Part shown: positions 1 to 10,596 of the stretch, one piece after another
How positions within the stretch are numbered: position 1 is the first letter of the stretch
Layout of the letters: every line of letters begins with the position of its first letter
The notes under the pieces: generated by a model
Told to the model about the DNA's origin: nothing
Database searches by the model: none
The model's input: the letters and a program-made list of their open reading frames with translations, nothing else
Program-made: the position numbers and the translations under genes
Origin: Tetraselmis striata
Lineage: Eukaryota; Chlorophyta; Chlorodendrophyceae; Chlorodendrales; Chlorodendraceae
Length of the DNA: 64,000 nucleotides
Assembly (NCBI GenBank): GCA_006384855.1
Contig: VCJN01001306.1
Span: 1-64,000, forward strand
Direction: 5' to 3'

Positions 1-926
1 TGGCATGCCGTTGTTGCCCCGAGCGCAAATACCTATCAGTCCATAACCACGCCTACCTCGCGTCGCCAGCCTTCGGCTTGGGTAGCTGACACCATGTCGG
101 TATCCACTAGGCACACCGTGAAGGGGGAGGTGAAGTGGGACGGCAGGGAGTTTTCGGGTTTTCCGATAAGCCCGTGATCTACCCCCTAGAGCAGGATTGG
201 CTAGAGGCCCGTACCGTGCGCAGCAAGCTATAGAGTATGCGGTGAACGGCCTGCAGTGAATGGACCCTAGCCTATCCTTTGAGCTCGTTGAACACATGGT
301 AGTGGTCGTCGTGGAGTATGAGATGTTCAGCTCGCCATCCTCGGGCAATAAGAGGCGGCATGTGACCGGCGAGTCCGGTGGCAGCCGCATGCTTTAAGAC
401 AACCTAACGACCCGTGGGATGCGATGGAAGAGGTGCCCACTTGGTCCCACTAACTTCGATTTACCATGCATGGTGGGCACACGCAAGAGGGGGGAGGGGC
501 AGCCATAGAACACTACTGCTGTATAATCGTGTGCTTTGTGCTCTCAATGTTGCCCTCATGCATTGATATGCACACCTACGTGTGTGGCAGTTGCCCCCTA
601 CTCAATATATGGACAATTGCAGCACCTTTCCAATGGACACTGATGTTGATAGTACTTTACACATTACATCAGCCAGCCACAAAACTTATGGAGGGGCCGG
701 TCAGATTAGAGGGGGGGGGGGGGGGGGGGGGGGGGGGGCTACCTAAAACACACTAACAATTCTGACTGGCCTTATTGAAATTGTGCATGTTTTCAATCTT
801 ACATCCTGTGCAGGTACCTGCAGTAGGTAGGTACCCGACTGCCAGCCTTATGTCGGCTACGCGCGTACCCGTAGTCGACGAGTACCAGTACCCGTGTCAT
901 GTGTCGATGAATAATGCGAGTACAGT
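1..926. other. No recognisable gene
   Basis: I see no coding region that can be supported here. Short open frames (for example 466-756) are low-complexity and end in the G-run. The stretch at about 810-930 is rich in GTACC/GTACCCG words that recur elsewhere in the window (about 5740, 33130-33290, 60810-60850). Confidence 0.5.
711..738. repeat. Poly(G) run, 28 nt
   Basis: Uninterrupted run of 28 G. It is one of about 19 long G or C homopolymers in the window, most of which lie between 46 and 64 kb. Confidence 0.95.
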
Positions 927-936
927 ACCAGCTACC
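927..936. repeat. Candidate target-site duplication, left copy
   Basis: ACCAGCTACC occurs here and again at 5268-5277, bracketing the non-LTR element. It fits a 10-bp target-site duplication, but the right copy overlaps the last bases shared with the second copy of the element, so part of the match may be microhomology. Confidence 0.5.
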
Positions 937-2375
937 CGAGAGAGGGAGAGAGAGAGGGAGCGTCGCCCGCGGCAACACCGTCCACCGGCAGTGCACCCGA
1001 CGCCACCCAGCCAAGGCCGAGCCCGCCCGCGACTGACGCCCCGCCGGCTCCCACGTACGCCCAGGCGGTGAGCCGGTCGTCGAGTCCCGAGTCCGCGACG
1101 GGCGCGGCAGGTACGACCGGCGCGCGCGCTGCCTCGCCTGTGTCGTCGCCTCGCCGCAGTACTTTCAGCAGTATTTCGGGGCCCGGCGCGTCACAGCGCG
1201 ATCACGGTGGCGCTCCGACCGGCCAGGAAGTCTCCGAGCGGCCCTAGCCGCGGCCGCGCGGCGGCAACCGCGGCATAGCGCTCACCGGCCTCGATGCTCT
1301 CGCCCGCCTGCATTCCAGGCTACACGACAGCGGGCCGGCGCGGCGGGGCGTAGCACCGGCAGCGGCTTGGACAGTCGCCGACGCGCTTTCAGTCGTTGGC
1401 GTCGCCACGGGCGCCGCATGGGCGCCGAGGATTGACGCCGCAGCCAGGTCGCTCCAGCCCGCCCGCGTCAGGCACCACCCGGCCGATGTGTTGGCTTTCA
1501 CCGAGGTCGCCGCCGCGTGGCTAGCCAAGGCGCGCGCCGTGTTGGCCGAGCGGCACCGCCGTCGGGGGGCGCGCCGCGCCGGTGGAGTTGGACAATCGTC
1601 GGTGCTGCCGTCGCCCGCACTGCCGTCTGTCGCTGCGTTCCGGGGCGTCGCAGCGCCCCCGGTTGTTCCCCCACGCCGCCAGAGGTGGGCGCACCGGCCG
1701 GCCACCCCGGTAGCCACGCCTCACGGGCTCGGTATCCGCCCCCCCCCTACTCGCCCATCTCCAGCCGGCGACGGGGTGGGGTGGGGCGCGGTGGACCACC
1801 TCTCCGACGTGGACATGGTGCACATGCCGGCGGAGATGTCCATGGAGACGGCGGTGCCGATTGACTTTCAAGAAGCGTGGGCAGAGGCACAACGCTGCGT
1901 GAATGAGCGGGTGGTGGCGGCGATGGAGGCCGATGACCCCGTGGTGTTGGATAGGGCGCTTAAATGGAAGTACCTGTTGCCGCAATTGTTGCTTAGGGCC
2001 CCGAGCCGAGGCGGACGGCGGCGGCTACAAGCCTTGGCGTGGCGCTTCCGCGCTTTCGCGGAGAGGCGCATGACCGAACTCGTGCGCTCATGGGACGACG
2101 CGCGCACTGAGGCGTTCTACGCCGGACATGCCCGCCAGCGTCGGACGGACGCCGATCTCTTTGCGGCGCTGCTCGTGGGCACCGCGGACACCGTTGTGGC
2201 GTTGGTGGAGGACGGAGAGCTCTCCCGAGCGGCGGGCCGACTATCTTCTAAGGGTATGGGCGACTTGTCCGATCCTGCTATCCTCGCCCAGCTGCGTGAC
2301 AAGCACCCGTCCCGTAGCCACCCGATCCCAGACGCCGCGTATGACAAGTCATTCCGGTGGACGAGGCCGCCCTGA
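937..2375 (+). pseudogene. N-terminal (Gag-like) part of the non-LTR ORF
   Basis: Frame 3 is open from 915 to 2375 except for one TAG at 1245-1247. The first part is rich in Pro, Ser, Ala and Thr, as in nucleic-acid-binding N-termini of LINE proteins; no zinc knuckle is visible. The part from about 1850 is less biased and contains a helical, Arg-rich segment ending in a KHPSR motif, the usual lead-in to the finger domain of this RT class. The frame ends at 2375, overlapping the RT frame. The C-terminal residues lead into the RT frame if one base is read twice near 2354, so this and the next entry were probably one polyprotein. No convincing slippery heptamer lies at the junction, so a mutation or sequence error is more likely than programmed frameshifting. 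No good ATG is seen near the 5' end. Confidence 0.6.
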
Positions 2376-5212
2376 CGGTCGACATGCGCGTGCCGTACCA
2401 GCAACTCAAGCAGCACGTGGCGGCGGGGCCCTCAGGCATGCGCAACGAGTATCTCCGCTGCTTGGTGGGCGAATACGCCCCGGCGTCCGGGCCCGCGGCA
2501 GTCCGCGCCATGTCGGAGGTTGCCTCCATGTATCTCCAATGTCGCCTGCCCGGGTGGTTCAACCGGCTCTTCGCCTCTGCTAGGCTCGTGGCACCTGTCA
2601 AGAAGCTATGCGAGGGGAGGGCCCCGGACGTGCGGCCTGTGGCAGTCGGGGAGGCGGAGCGGCGCGCAGCGGAGCGGGCAGTGGTTGACAACATGAAGGA
2701 GGCATACGTGTCAGTGCTCGCTCCATCTCAGCTCGGCGTTGGCATTCCCGCGGGCGACTCTGTGCTCATCCACGGCGTCCGGCTCATCGCCGAGAAGCTT
2801 GGCCCACGTGCCGTCATCGTCCACACAGACCTTCGCAACGCTTACAACGAAGCATGGCGCCGCACCATCATCCAGCGCCACATCGATTGCTCTCCACTAC
2901 ACCCTGTCATCCCTGCGCTCCTAGCCTCCCTCTCCACGGACTCGTATCTGGTCGTGGACGACCGGTCCGCCCCTCTGCGGTCGGAGGACGGCGTGCAACA
3001 GGGCGCACCTTTGGCCACGACTTCCTTTTGCGTCGCGATTCACCCCGAGGTGCAGCAGTGTGATACCACGTTGGAGGTCAATGACGGGGCGGCGCGCTTC
3101 AACGCCGACGATGGAATTTTGGTGGGCCTTCCGGAGCACGTTTGGCCGGCTCTTCACGCCTTCCGCACGTCCATCAAGGCGTCCGTGGGGCTTGAGGTGC
3201 GCTTCGACAAGATGCAGGCGTACAGCGCAGACATGGAGGCGGCGCGGCGTGAGGCTCCGGCCGACATCGAGTGGCCAGAGCTAGATGGCCATCACGGCAT
3301 CGCGGTCCTCAACGTGCCGCTCGGATCGCCAGAGTATGTGCAGGCGTACATGCGCGGCAAGGCGGAGGAGCTACGAGAGGAGGTGGACGCTAGCCTGAGC
3401 AAGCTTCTGTCTGCCAAGCCCAGCCGTCGGTACACCCACGCCTTGCATCACCACGCATGGGCCCTGCTCAAGCATTGCATGCAACACAAGGCGGGGTATT
3501 GGCTCCGCAATTGTCTTCCGTCCGAGGTGGAGGCCTTTGCGGAGGCGGTGGATGCCACCATCCTCGCGGCGGTCGAACGGGTGCTAGGGGTCTCTTTTGA
3601 TCCCTCCACGTACGGCACCGACACCAATCCGGTGGTCACCGATTTCTTGGCGGAGCTTTTGCACGACCCCGACCCCATGGCAGCGGAGGTGGCTACCTTG
3701 AGCGAGGATGCAGTGGCCAGGGCGCGCAGCAGGCTTCACCTCCCCACTCGATTGAAGGGAGCTGGCATCCGCCGCATGGCTACCGTTCGTGATGCCGCCT
3801 TCATCGGCTGCATGAACGCCATCCTCCCAAGGTTCCTGACTAGGAACTCCGGCACCAACACCCCCACCCCTGGTTTCTTCGACCCACAGCTCGGGTCCGT
3901 ACTTGGCCGAGGCAGCTTCAACGCAAATTCTTCCGCCCGCCAGTATGACCACTTCCTCAACGATGCTCATGGGTCGGACAGCTACGCCGCGGAGATGCGC
4001 GAGGCGTGGGGCCGCCTCCAAGCGGCTACTGCTGGCCATCTCGGCGACGCAAATGCACGCCAGATGGAGCGGGAAGTGGAGGCTGCGTCGGGCTCGCAAA
4101 AGGAGCTGACGGCATTTCTAGACCAGGCCAACAACTCTCGGCTTCGAAATGAGGTGTGCGCTCTCCCTGCCACATGTAGGGAACGGATCTTGTTCAACCA
4201 GCTCGACGCGGCGTCAGGCATGTGGACAGTGGCCATCCCCACCGCGCGGACAGCCATGACTCCGCATGAGCTGCGGGAGGTCGCTGCCGGGTACTTCTTT
4301 CTGCCTAGCCCGTGCTTGGCCCCGGTGGTTGGGTGCCAGATTATTCTGCCCTCGACGGAGCACAACCCCGTCATTGTTGATCTATACGGCGACGCGCTCA
4401 TGAACCTCCCGGCGCCTGGAGACGCTCACTGGCGTGTACAGCACGACGCTATCGCAGATGCCTTCCGCGATCATTGTGTTCACGACCTAGGTATCGCGGT
4501 ACGGCGGGAGGTGGATGACTTGTTCCAGCAGGCAGTGCCTCTCGGCAACACCGTACCCCGGGATGAACTCAAGGACCTAGTGCCGGACGCAGAGCTCTCC
4601 CTTCCGGCGTTCAACGTCGTGACCGGGAGCTATGATCCCCGGAGCTTGAAGTCCACGCTGCTAGAGTTCAAGACTATGCGGTACGGGGTCAAGTACACTT
4701 CAGTGCCCCCGGCCACAGCTGTGGATCGGTTTGAGCGCTCCCTGTTGGGCGACATACAACGGGGGTTGGCTGCGCGGGACGCGGCGTGGCACAACACAGA
4801 GCCCGGACACAAGGGTCCTCTTCGAGACATCCTGGATATGTCGGAGTACACGGGCATGGTCTTCGGCACAGTGGGTGAGGTGAGCAAGGGGGTGCACCGC
4901 ACAGTGCGTGGTATCGCATGCTTGGCTGCGGACTGGGGTGCCCTCTCATCGCGGGGCACTCGGTGCATCACCCGGGCTCACCAGGAGGCCTTGCTCGCAA
5001 GAGATTTCCTCGGGGTCCTGAGCTTGGTAGCCGCTCGAGAGCGTGCTCGCTGCCTCATCAGACGGCGCAGATTCGTCTCCCATCCCGTTGCTGAAGCTGC
5101 ACAGCACGTCCGAGGATCACCCACACACACACGTGCTCGCGTGGCCCAGACTCTGAACCGTGTGCGCATCACTCATCCATCCCGCCTTATGCGGGATGCG
5201 GGCCGCTTTTAG
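2354..5212 (+). CDS. Reverse transcriptase - restriction-like endonuclease polyprotein
   Basis: About 950 residues. The RT palm is recognisable: motif A HTDLRNAYNEAW (2821-2856), motif B QQGAPLATTSF (from about 2997) and the active-site box FNADDGILVG (from about 3103), where the usual YADD is NADD. The N-terminal GPSGMRNEYL matches the RT finger motif. The C-terminal third holds an Arg/Glu segment, then VPDAEL with the PD at 4583-4588 and LLEFKT with the ExK at 4664-4672. This spacing fits a PD-(D/E)xK nuclease, the fold that nicks target DNA in early-branching LINEs such as R2 and CRE. Family knowledge suggests it copies its own RNA at a nicked target. Stop is TAG at 5210-5212. The start is not real: the frame is continuous with the upstream segment after one base change. 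I could not assign it to a named clade. Confidence 0.8.
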   Translation, partial: PVDEAALTVDMRVPYQQLKQHVAAGPSGMRNEYLRCLVGEYAPASGPAAVRAMSEVASMYLQCRLPGWFNRLFASARLVAPVKKLCEGRAPDVRPVAVGEAERRAAERAVVDNMKEAYVSVLAPSQLGVGIPAGDSVLIHGVRLIAEKLGPRAVIVHTDLRNAYNEAWRRTIIQRHIDCSPLHPVIPALLASLSTDSYLVVDDRSAPLRSEDGVQQGAPLATTSFCVAIHPEVQQCDTTLEVNDGAARFNADDGILVGLPEHVWPALHAFRTSIKASVGLEVRFDKMQAYSADMEAARREAPADIEWPELDGHHGIAVLNVPLGSPEYVQAYMRGKAEELREEVDASLSKLLSAKPSRRYTHALHHHAWALLKHCMQHKAGYWLRNCLPSEVEAFAEAVDATILAAVERVLGVSFDPSTYGTDTNPVVTDFLAELLHDPDPMAAEVATLSEDAVARARSRLHLPTRLKGAGIRRMATVRDAAFIGCMNAILPRFLTRNSGTNTPTPGFFDPQLGSVLGRGSFNANSSARQYDHFLNDAHGSDSYAAEMREAWGRLQAATAGHLGDANARQMEREVEAASGSQKELTAFLDQANNSRLRNEVCALPATCRERILFNQLDAASGMWTVAIPTARTAMTPHELREVAAGYFFLPSPCLAPVVGCQIILPSTEHNPVIVDLYGDALMNLPAPGDAHWRVQHDAIADAFRDHCVHDLGIAVRREVDDLFQQAVPLGNTVPRDELKDLVPDAELSLPAFNVVTGSYDPRSLKSTLLEFKTMRYGVKYTSVPPATAVDRFERSLLGDIQRGLAARDAAWHNTEPGHKGPLRDILDMSEYTGMVFGTVGEVSKGVHRTVRGIACLAADWGALSSRGTRCITRAHQEALLARDFLGVLSLVAARERARCLIRRRRFVSHPVAEAAQHVRGSPTHTRARVAQTLNRVRITHPSRLMRDAGRF

Positions 5213-5267
5213 GCGGCTTGCTGTGTTGATTTTCTAATTCTGGGGAACTGCCCTTTTTGTAATTCAC

Positions 5268-5277
5268 ACCAGCTACC
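5268..5277. repeat. Candidate target-site duplication, right copy
   Basis: ACCAGCTACC, matching 927-936. See the left copy for the overlap with the element end. Confidence 0.5.
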
Positions 5278-6707
5278 GCACTGCACGGTATCTCCACGGT
5301 ATTATGCGTGCAGGGAGATACATACCAAGTAAAAATATTTACATCTACTCACATAGGTGACCGATGGACACATCGCAACACTGGTATCCGTCCGGTACCG
5401 CGCGTACTGATGTGAATCACAAAGCCCAAAAACAAATCCACCGCCAAATAAAAGCAGCGCTAGGAGATGAAGACAAGCTGCTACTGGTACTTAAAAAAGC
5501 GTCCAGCATCCCGCACGAGGCAGACTCGTACTAGCGATTGCAAGCCGCATGAAAGCGGCTACTGGTGTTATTGATCTCCTAGAATCCTATTAGTAATCCT
5601 ACCAGTGATTGGAGTCCTATTAGTAATCCTCGCTGGTATTGGCGGCGGTGTGGATTTGCATTTGCCACGGCCATATCGTCGTCGCTACCTTTATATTCAC
5701 TTATTGTGTAATTCGCAATATATACATATCACAGCTAACTGCAGGTACCGGTATCGGCACATTAGAGCCCTCGCCGCGGCCCGTATAACTGTATGCTTAC
5801 GCGACGCGCCCGGAACAGTCAGTTAGCCATCACCACCCCGCCCACGCCCGCCGCTCGTGGGGCGACCATACTTGGTCCGGTCACTCAAGGCCCGGCACAC
5901 CGTCTCGAGGACACTAAAGCCTGCCACCACGGTGGTTGTCGCCATCATCCAGGCGGATCACGGCCGAAGCTTGTCAGGTGAGCGCGGGCGAGTCACAGTG
6001 CGCACTTGACTTTCTGCCTAACCGCGACCCTCCTCCCCTCGCTGTCAAAGTGATCCCTGGACCCGATCCGGCACCCGCCCTAGTCAAACTTCAGAATCCG
6101 GCAGTTTAGAACCATATCAAAGTTTCTGCCGGTCAGAATATGTGTCGACCCCCTGTGTGATATATGTTGCTGTGTGCAGGTGCATTATGTCTGGTTCTTG
6201 GCGATGCGTGCGTTGCGCCGCTGAGCGACTCAGCGACCTACCCCCCACGCACGGCCGATGCACGGCCTGCGACACCCCCCTAAGTGTCCGGACCGTCCTG
6301 AGCGACGAGCAGCGTGCAGAGCGGAGCTTGCCTTCGTTATTCACCGGAAGTTGAGGGCGCCGAGCGCGTTGGGAGTGACGCGCTGGACGGTGAATGCCAT
6401 CCCTCTGCAGCTTTCAGACTTGCTAGATCACGCCTCCCTCCTTGGCACTAAAGTCCGTGTAGCTGTCACCACCTTCGCGCATGCCAAACATAGATATAGC
6501 AGCATGAATGCAATTGTAAGTAATGTTGCATTGATGCCCAGCAAATTTCAAACCACAATCTGCATTACATGCAATTATCGCACCTTCCTACAAGCACACT
6601 TTACTGCAATTGTTGTGGCAATTGATGGACCAGTCATCCATCCCTTTTCCATGTGCATTCCTGCGCTCTATGATTGCCACGGTAATCACGATCACGACCA
6701 CGGTAAT
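5278..6707. other. No recognisable gene
   Basis: Nothing in this 1.4 kb can be supported as a gene. Two copies of CCTATTAGTAATCCT lie at about 5585 and 5614. The open frame at 6142-6354 has four Cys in CxxC pairs (CVRC, CTAC), like a short zinc-ribbon, but has no other support. Confidence 0.4.
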
Positions 6708-6971
6708 CTATACCTCCCCCTTCTTGTAGATCATGGTGGCATCTGCCAGGACCTGCAGTCTGATGACAAAGTCCCCGGGCAGCGCTGCCAGCGGGACCTG
6801 CTCAAGCCTTCTCCTGAGCGCTGCCTCAAAAACAGTGACCACTGCAGACATGCCATCCTCTGACTCCTCGATCTCAATCTGCATGCACCTGCTCATCTCA
6901 TGCTCCTTGACGGTTTCCTTTGCAGGCCACACAGGTATGGGAGTCTTGTATGGGCCCCGGGCTCTCTGCAC
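6708..6971 (-). CDS. Possible downstream exon of the ORF split by the Ty3 element (unknown function)
   Basis: An 87-residue minus-strand open frame with balanced composition, an acidic stretch (EIEESEDG) and a hydrophobic C-terminus. It lies downstream, in the sense direction, of the two halves of the ORF interrupted by the Ty3 insertion (13948-14244 and 7173-7249), so it may be a later exon of that gene. I do not recognise the family. The splice sites that would join it are not certain. Confidence 0.35.
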   Translation of the reverse strand: MQRARGPYKTPIPVWPAKETVKEHEMSRCMQIEIEESEDGMSAVVTVFEAALRRRLEQVPLAALPGDFVIRLQVLADATMIYKKGEV

Positions 6972-7172
6972 ATCATGACAGCAAAGGTTAACATCATATC
7001 AGAGCATGCTATAATAGACATATATTATTGCATGCATGCATGTGAATGGCACAGCAGCGGGACACATCTTCTATTTCCCTTCTTGTACGAAGTTACCTGC
7101 GTGATTCTTGATAGGTGAGACTGTTTGCTAGCGCTGCCTGTGGCTCCAGAGTAAGTCGCCTTGCTGCTTTAT

Positions 7173-7249
7173 TTATGTACGCATCTGTGCAACAACCCGA
7201 CTATGCTGCTGCCTCGCGTCGGTTGCCTCGTCCAGCAACATAGCCTTAT
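7173..7249 (-). pseudogene. Continuation of the minus-strand ORF interrupted by the Ty3 element
   Basis: Taking out the Ty3 element and one TSD copy makes the frame of the ORF at 13948-14244 run straight on across position 7249. It then stays open for 23 more codons (AMLLDEATDARQQHSRVVAQ...) to a TAA at 7173-7175, or to a splice donor before it. Residues are helical and polar. This shows that the element landed inside an open frame. The function is unknown. Confidence 0.55.
7245..7249. repeat. Target-site duplication CTTAT (left)
   Basis: CTTAT directly precedes the left LTR (TGTTAGG...) and recurs directly after the right LTR at 13948-13952. Five bases is the usual TSD length for Ty3/gypsy integrase. 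Confidence 0.95.
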
Positions 7250-7662
7250 TGTTAGGCTCTAGCTTAAGCCTGTTCTTTAGGCCCTTTAGGATGCAGCGGA
7301 AGGATTTAGAAAGTATGGCCAATCTCTTCTGGTTACATGGGTTCCTGGGTTATAGTTCTGTCTCTGAATTCTACCTAGTAGACTTGTCCGAGGCGGTATT
7401 TATACCCGCCGAGGTCATAGTCATACCTGTGCTATGTTAGCCGGGTGTCATGGCATACCCGTGCTGTGTTAGCCACGTAAGGCTTGAGTCAGAGAACTCT
7501 AGAGAATTCCAGAACAGTCTTCGGCCTTATACTACTAATATTTACGCCCGCAATACTAATATGTACAGCAACTCCGCGGATGCGTAGTCGTACTACCTTT
7601 GCGGGGAGTTATACCTGCTAGTATAGCAGAACATTATGGCTAAAGGGAAATGGAGTATAACA
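7250..7662 (-). repeat. 3' LTR of the Ty3 element
   Basis: 413 bp with ends TGTTA...TAACA, same length as the right LTR. It contains an internal near-repeat (CATACC[TC]GTGCT[AG]TGTTAGCC twice, about 7423 and 7453). It is the 3' LTR because coding is on the minus strand. Confidence 0.95.
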
Positions 7663-7675
7663 CTCTCTCCCCCTT
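7663..7675 (-). promoter_or_regulatory. Polypurine tract of the Ty3 element
   Basis: Minus strand reads AAGGGGGAGAGAG immediately before the 3' LTR, the expected position for priming of plus-strand DNA synthesis. Confidence 0.85.
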
Positions 7676-7748
7676 AAGCACAAGCGTCCTCGCTGTCCAG
7701 GTGTCACAGAACTACAGGAAACTACAGTTTTGGTCTTGACTTTGAAGT

Positions 7749-8312
7749 TCAGGCGGAAGGTACTCGGCTGGGGTAGCGATTCCGGAACCGAATGAAGTCT
7801 GGGCTCTCAGTAAACTGTCGGTATGGTTTAGACAGTAAGAACGGCCGGAAAATGTCCAGGTGCTTGACTCCGCGTAGGGGCTCCCAGGTGTCTTCGCTTG
7901 GTACGTTATACGGGAACGCCCATCGCTCTCGAAACAGTAGTCCAGTGCCATTGTTGTTGAAGGCAACATCGAGTATGTCCTGAACATGGAATCGGTTTGC
8001 GTCATCGACAATCGGTACTCGTTCAGACTTCGCCGGTTGATCAGGGTCGTCATACCACTTCTCCAACATACTCGCGTGCACCACGTCGTGGACTCGTACG
8101 CCCGCAGGTAGTTGCAATCGGAAAGCAACTGGCGAGATCTGCTCTGTAATGACGAAGGGGCCCACGTAGCGATCGCGTAGCTTCGCACAGGGTTGCTGAA
8201 TAAACTTCAGATGAGACGCCTTCAGCTTAACTCTGTCGCCGGTCTTGAATGGTACGGGTAGTCGTTTACGATAGCTGCAGTCTGCATACGAGTTTGAGCC
8301 TCCAGTACGCAA
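7749..8312 (-). CDS. Ty3 integrase C-terminus with chromodomain-like module
   Basis: About 187 residues continuing Pol after a frame change near 8230. It starts with the GPF/Y-type integrase tail (DRYVGPFVITEQISPVAFRL), which follows the catalytic core in Ty3 integrases. It ends in a segment FHVQDILDVAF... with a Trp-containing WEPLRGVKHLDIF helix, the layout of a chromodomain. In chromoviruses this domain steers integration to chromatin carrying particular histone marks; which mark is read here cannot be told. Its frame differs from the core by one base, so the copy is broken here. Confidence 0.8.
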   Translation of the reverse strand: MRTGGSNSYADCSYRKRLPVPFKTGDRVKLKASHLKFIQQPCAKLRDRYVGPFVITEQISPVAFRLQLPAGVRVHDVVHASMLEKWYDDPDQPAKSERVPIVDDANRFHVQDILDVAFNNNGTGLLFRERWAFPYNVPSEDTWEPLRGVKHLDIFRPFLLSKPYRQFTESPDFIRFRNRYPSRVPSA

Positions 8313-9988
8313 TCATGCGCGAAGCGATGAAGCTCCTGTACATACTTGACGTGTTCCGGAAGAGCTCGAGTTGGCTCGGTTGCGAGTTGAGTAGTAGCAG
8401 GTGTAGTCGGCTCGAATCCCAAAGTCGCCTTGAAAGGGGACATAGTAGTCGAAGTCGACTGAGCAGCGTTGATCGCAAACTCCACGTTGGTGAGATGGTT
8501 GACCCAATCATCGTGCAAGGGGTGCACGTAGCAGCGTAGCACTTGCTCCCAAGTTTGGTTAGTCCGTTCCGTCTGGCCATCGGTTGCTGGATGAAAAGCT
8601 GTAGAGATGTTCAGCTTAGTACCCATGGTCTTGAACATATCTTGCCAGAATTCCGACATAAATCTGGGGTCTCGGTCAGAGATGAGTTTAGCCGGTAGGC
8701 CGAAATGACGAAAAACTGAGCGATGCATAATCTCCGCCAGGCCTTCAGCAGTAACTGTCTTCGTAGTTGGCTCAACAATTACTCGCTTTGACAGTAGACA
8801 TACGAAAATCACTACTGAGTCATACCCCTGGCACTCCGGAAGATCTGTGATTAAATCCAGGGATATAACCTCAAATGGTCGTGACGGTACGTCATGGGGC
8901 TGAAGTAAGCCGTATGGCTTATGCCGGGCCGCCTTAGTACGTTGACAGGTAGGGCAGCGTCGCACGTAGTTAGTGACAGTCTGTTTCATACGGGGCCACC
9001 AGTACAGTTCCACAGTACGCGCCAGTAGTCGTCGTCCTCCTGAGTGTCCAGCAGTAGGCGCGTCATGTAGTTCGTACAGTGCTCGTTGTCGCAGGTCCGC
9101 CACATTTGGTACGTAAAGTCGTGAGCCGTAGGCGTACAGTAGACCATTACTGTGACGTACTAGCCAGGATGGTAAAGCCTTCCGCGATTTCAGGTACTCG
9201 TCGGAGTCATATGCGGTTTTGATTTCGTCGTAAAACTTGTTGTCCGCCTGTAGTCGCGACTCCATAGCAAATAAAACTGAATTTATTTCGCAGTCAGCCT
9301 CGTCTTCTGACCAGTTGTTCAGCAGATCTAGCTTCTGTAGCGCATCATTCAAGTCGGGTCGCCGAGAGAGGGCGTCCGCATGATTGGCAGCTCCTCGCTT
9401 GTAGACGATGTCCATATGTCGTTGGTAAGGCGCAAACACTTGCAGCCATCGTACTTGCCGCGTCGACAAATCGCGTTGGCGAAAGAAGTGCCGTAGTGTG
9501 TCATGGTCGGTGATGACCGTAAAGCCCGCCGCTCCATCAAGGTAGCATCGGAACTTGATGAGTGCATCACGAACCGCTAACAACTCTTGCTCATGTACCG
9601 GGTAGTGAACTTCGTGTTTGTTCATCTTGCGTGCATGGTACGCGACAGGTCGAAGTCATGAGCCTTGATCTTGCAGCAGCACAGCTCCCACTGCAAATCC
9701 AGAAGCATCTGTATACAATGTGTAACGGGCGTCCGCAGATGTGTCCGGTATGCTCAGTACATGTGCTCGTACCATTGCGTCCTTTAATGCACGAAACGCT
9801 GCATCAGCACGAGGCGTCCACACAAACTCCGGTTGATTCTTCGTCAGGTCATGTAGTGGCGCCGCAATAGCCGCAAAGTTATGGATGAACTTGCGGTAAT
9901 AGCCAGCAAGGCCGAGAAAACCTCGTACGTCCTTTACTGTCTTCGGCACGGGCCACTGTTGAACTGCTTCCACCTTCCGGGGGTCCAT
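8222..9988 (-). CDS. Ty3 RNase H and integrase core
   Basis: One minus-strand frame interrupted by a TGA near 9656. The first part has the RT connection ([12 protein letters not shown]) and the RNase [16 protein letters not shown], continuing with [11 protein letters not shown] and [10 protein letters not shown]. The integrase follows: a zinc-binding HHCC region ([10 protein letters not shown] ... CPTCQR) and the D,D35E core ([31 protein letters not shown]). The residues of both active sites are present, so inactivation comes from the stop and frame changes, not from the catalytic sites. Confidence 0.92.
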
Positions 9989-10596
9989 CTTGATCTGTCC
10001 TGCCTCGACGATATGCCCAAAAACTCCACGCTAGTACGGCCGAACGAACACTTCGACATCTTGATATGCAAGTGGTGTCGTTGCAACTCCCGTAGCACCA
10101 ATCTGATGTGCTCGAGATGCTCTTCAGCTGTCTTGCTGTAGATCAGCACGTCGTCCAGGTATACCACGCAGAATTTGCCGAGATATGGGCTCAAAACACG
10201 GTTCATCATAGTCTGGAATCCAGCTGGGGCGTTTGTCAAGCCGAAAGGTAACACACAGTACTCGTAGAGTCCATAGTGTGTCCGGAACGCTGTTTTGTGG
10301 ATGTCTTCCGGTTTAATTCGTACTTGATGGTAGCCTTTATACAGGTCCAGAGTACTGAAAATAGTCGCACCATGCAATGAGTCCAATAATTCGTCGATAC
10401 GAGGAAGCGGGGTCCGGTCTTTCTTCGTAAGGTCATTCAATTTACGGTAGTCCACACACATACGCAGAGTGCCGTCTTTCTTACGCACAAATAAAATTGG
10501 GGCGCCGTAGTTTGACTTGGACGGACGAATCCACCCTTTTGCCAACAATTCCTCCAGTTGTGACCGTACCTCTTGCAACTCCGCTGGTGACATACG
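9934..10596 (-). CDS. Ty3 reverse transcriptase
   Basis: RT finger and palm of about 219 residues: [20 protein letters not shown], the motif with [20 protein letters not shown], the [13 protein letters not shown] box and the catalytic [14 protein letters not shown] (YLDD). It is typical of Ty3/gypsy. The frame is displaced from both neighbours: one base near 10597 against the protease frame, and again near 9990-9935 against the RNase H frame. Confidence 0.92.
   Translation of the reverse strand, partial: RMSPAELQEVRSQLEELLAKGWIRPSKSNYGAPILFVRKKDGTLRMCVDYRKLNDLTKKDRTPLPRIDELLDSLHGATIFSTLDLYKGYHQVRIKPEDIHKTAFRTHYGLYEYCVLPFGLTNAPAGFQTMMNRVLSPYLGKFCVVYLDDVLIYSKTAEEHLEHIRLVLRELQRHHLHIKMSKCSFGRTSVEFLGISSRQDRSRWTPGRWKQFNSGPCRRQ

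Larger units (their letters stand above)
937..5273 (+). mobile_element. Non-LTR retrotransposon with RT and PD-(D/E)xK endonuclease
   Basis: One nearly continuous plus-strand coding region fills the element, starting in a GA-rich stretch (about 937-960) and ending about 60 nt before a 3' end defined by comparison with a second copy. The 318 nt at 4956-5273 recur at 48991-49308 without indels, and the two copies diverge immediately after. This fixes the 3' end and shows that copies are 5'-truncated, as expected of target-primed reverse transcription. Domain order is a Pro/Ser-rich N-terminal region, reverse transcriptase, then a C-terminal restriction-like endonuclease, with no apurinic endonuclease visible. 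The copy is damaged by an in-frame TAG at 1245-1247 and a one-base frame change near 2354. There is no poly(A) tail at the 3' end. Confidence 0.85.

Noticed and set aside
1244-1717. Minus-strand ORF of 157 residues
   Set aside because: Antisense of the GC-rich N-terminal part of the non-LTR element.
2340-2375. Programmed frameshift in the non-LTR element
   Set aside because: No slippery heptamer at the frame change; a one-base lesion or sequence error is simpler.
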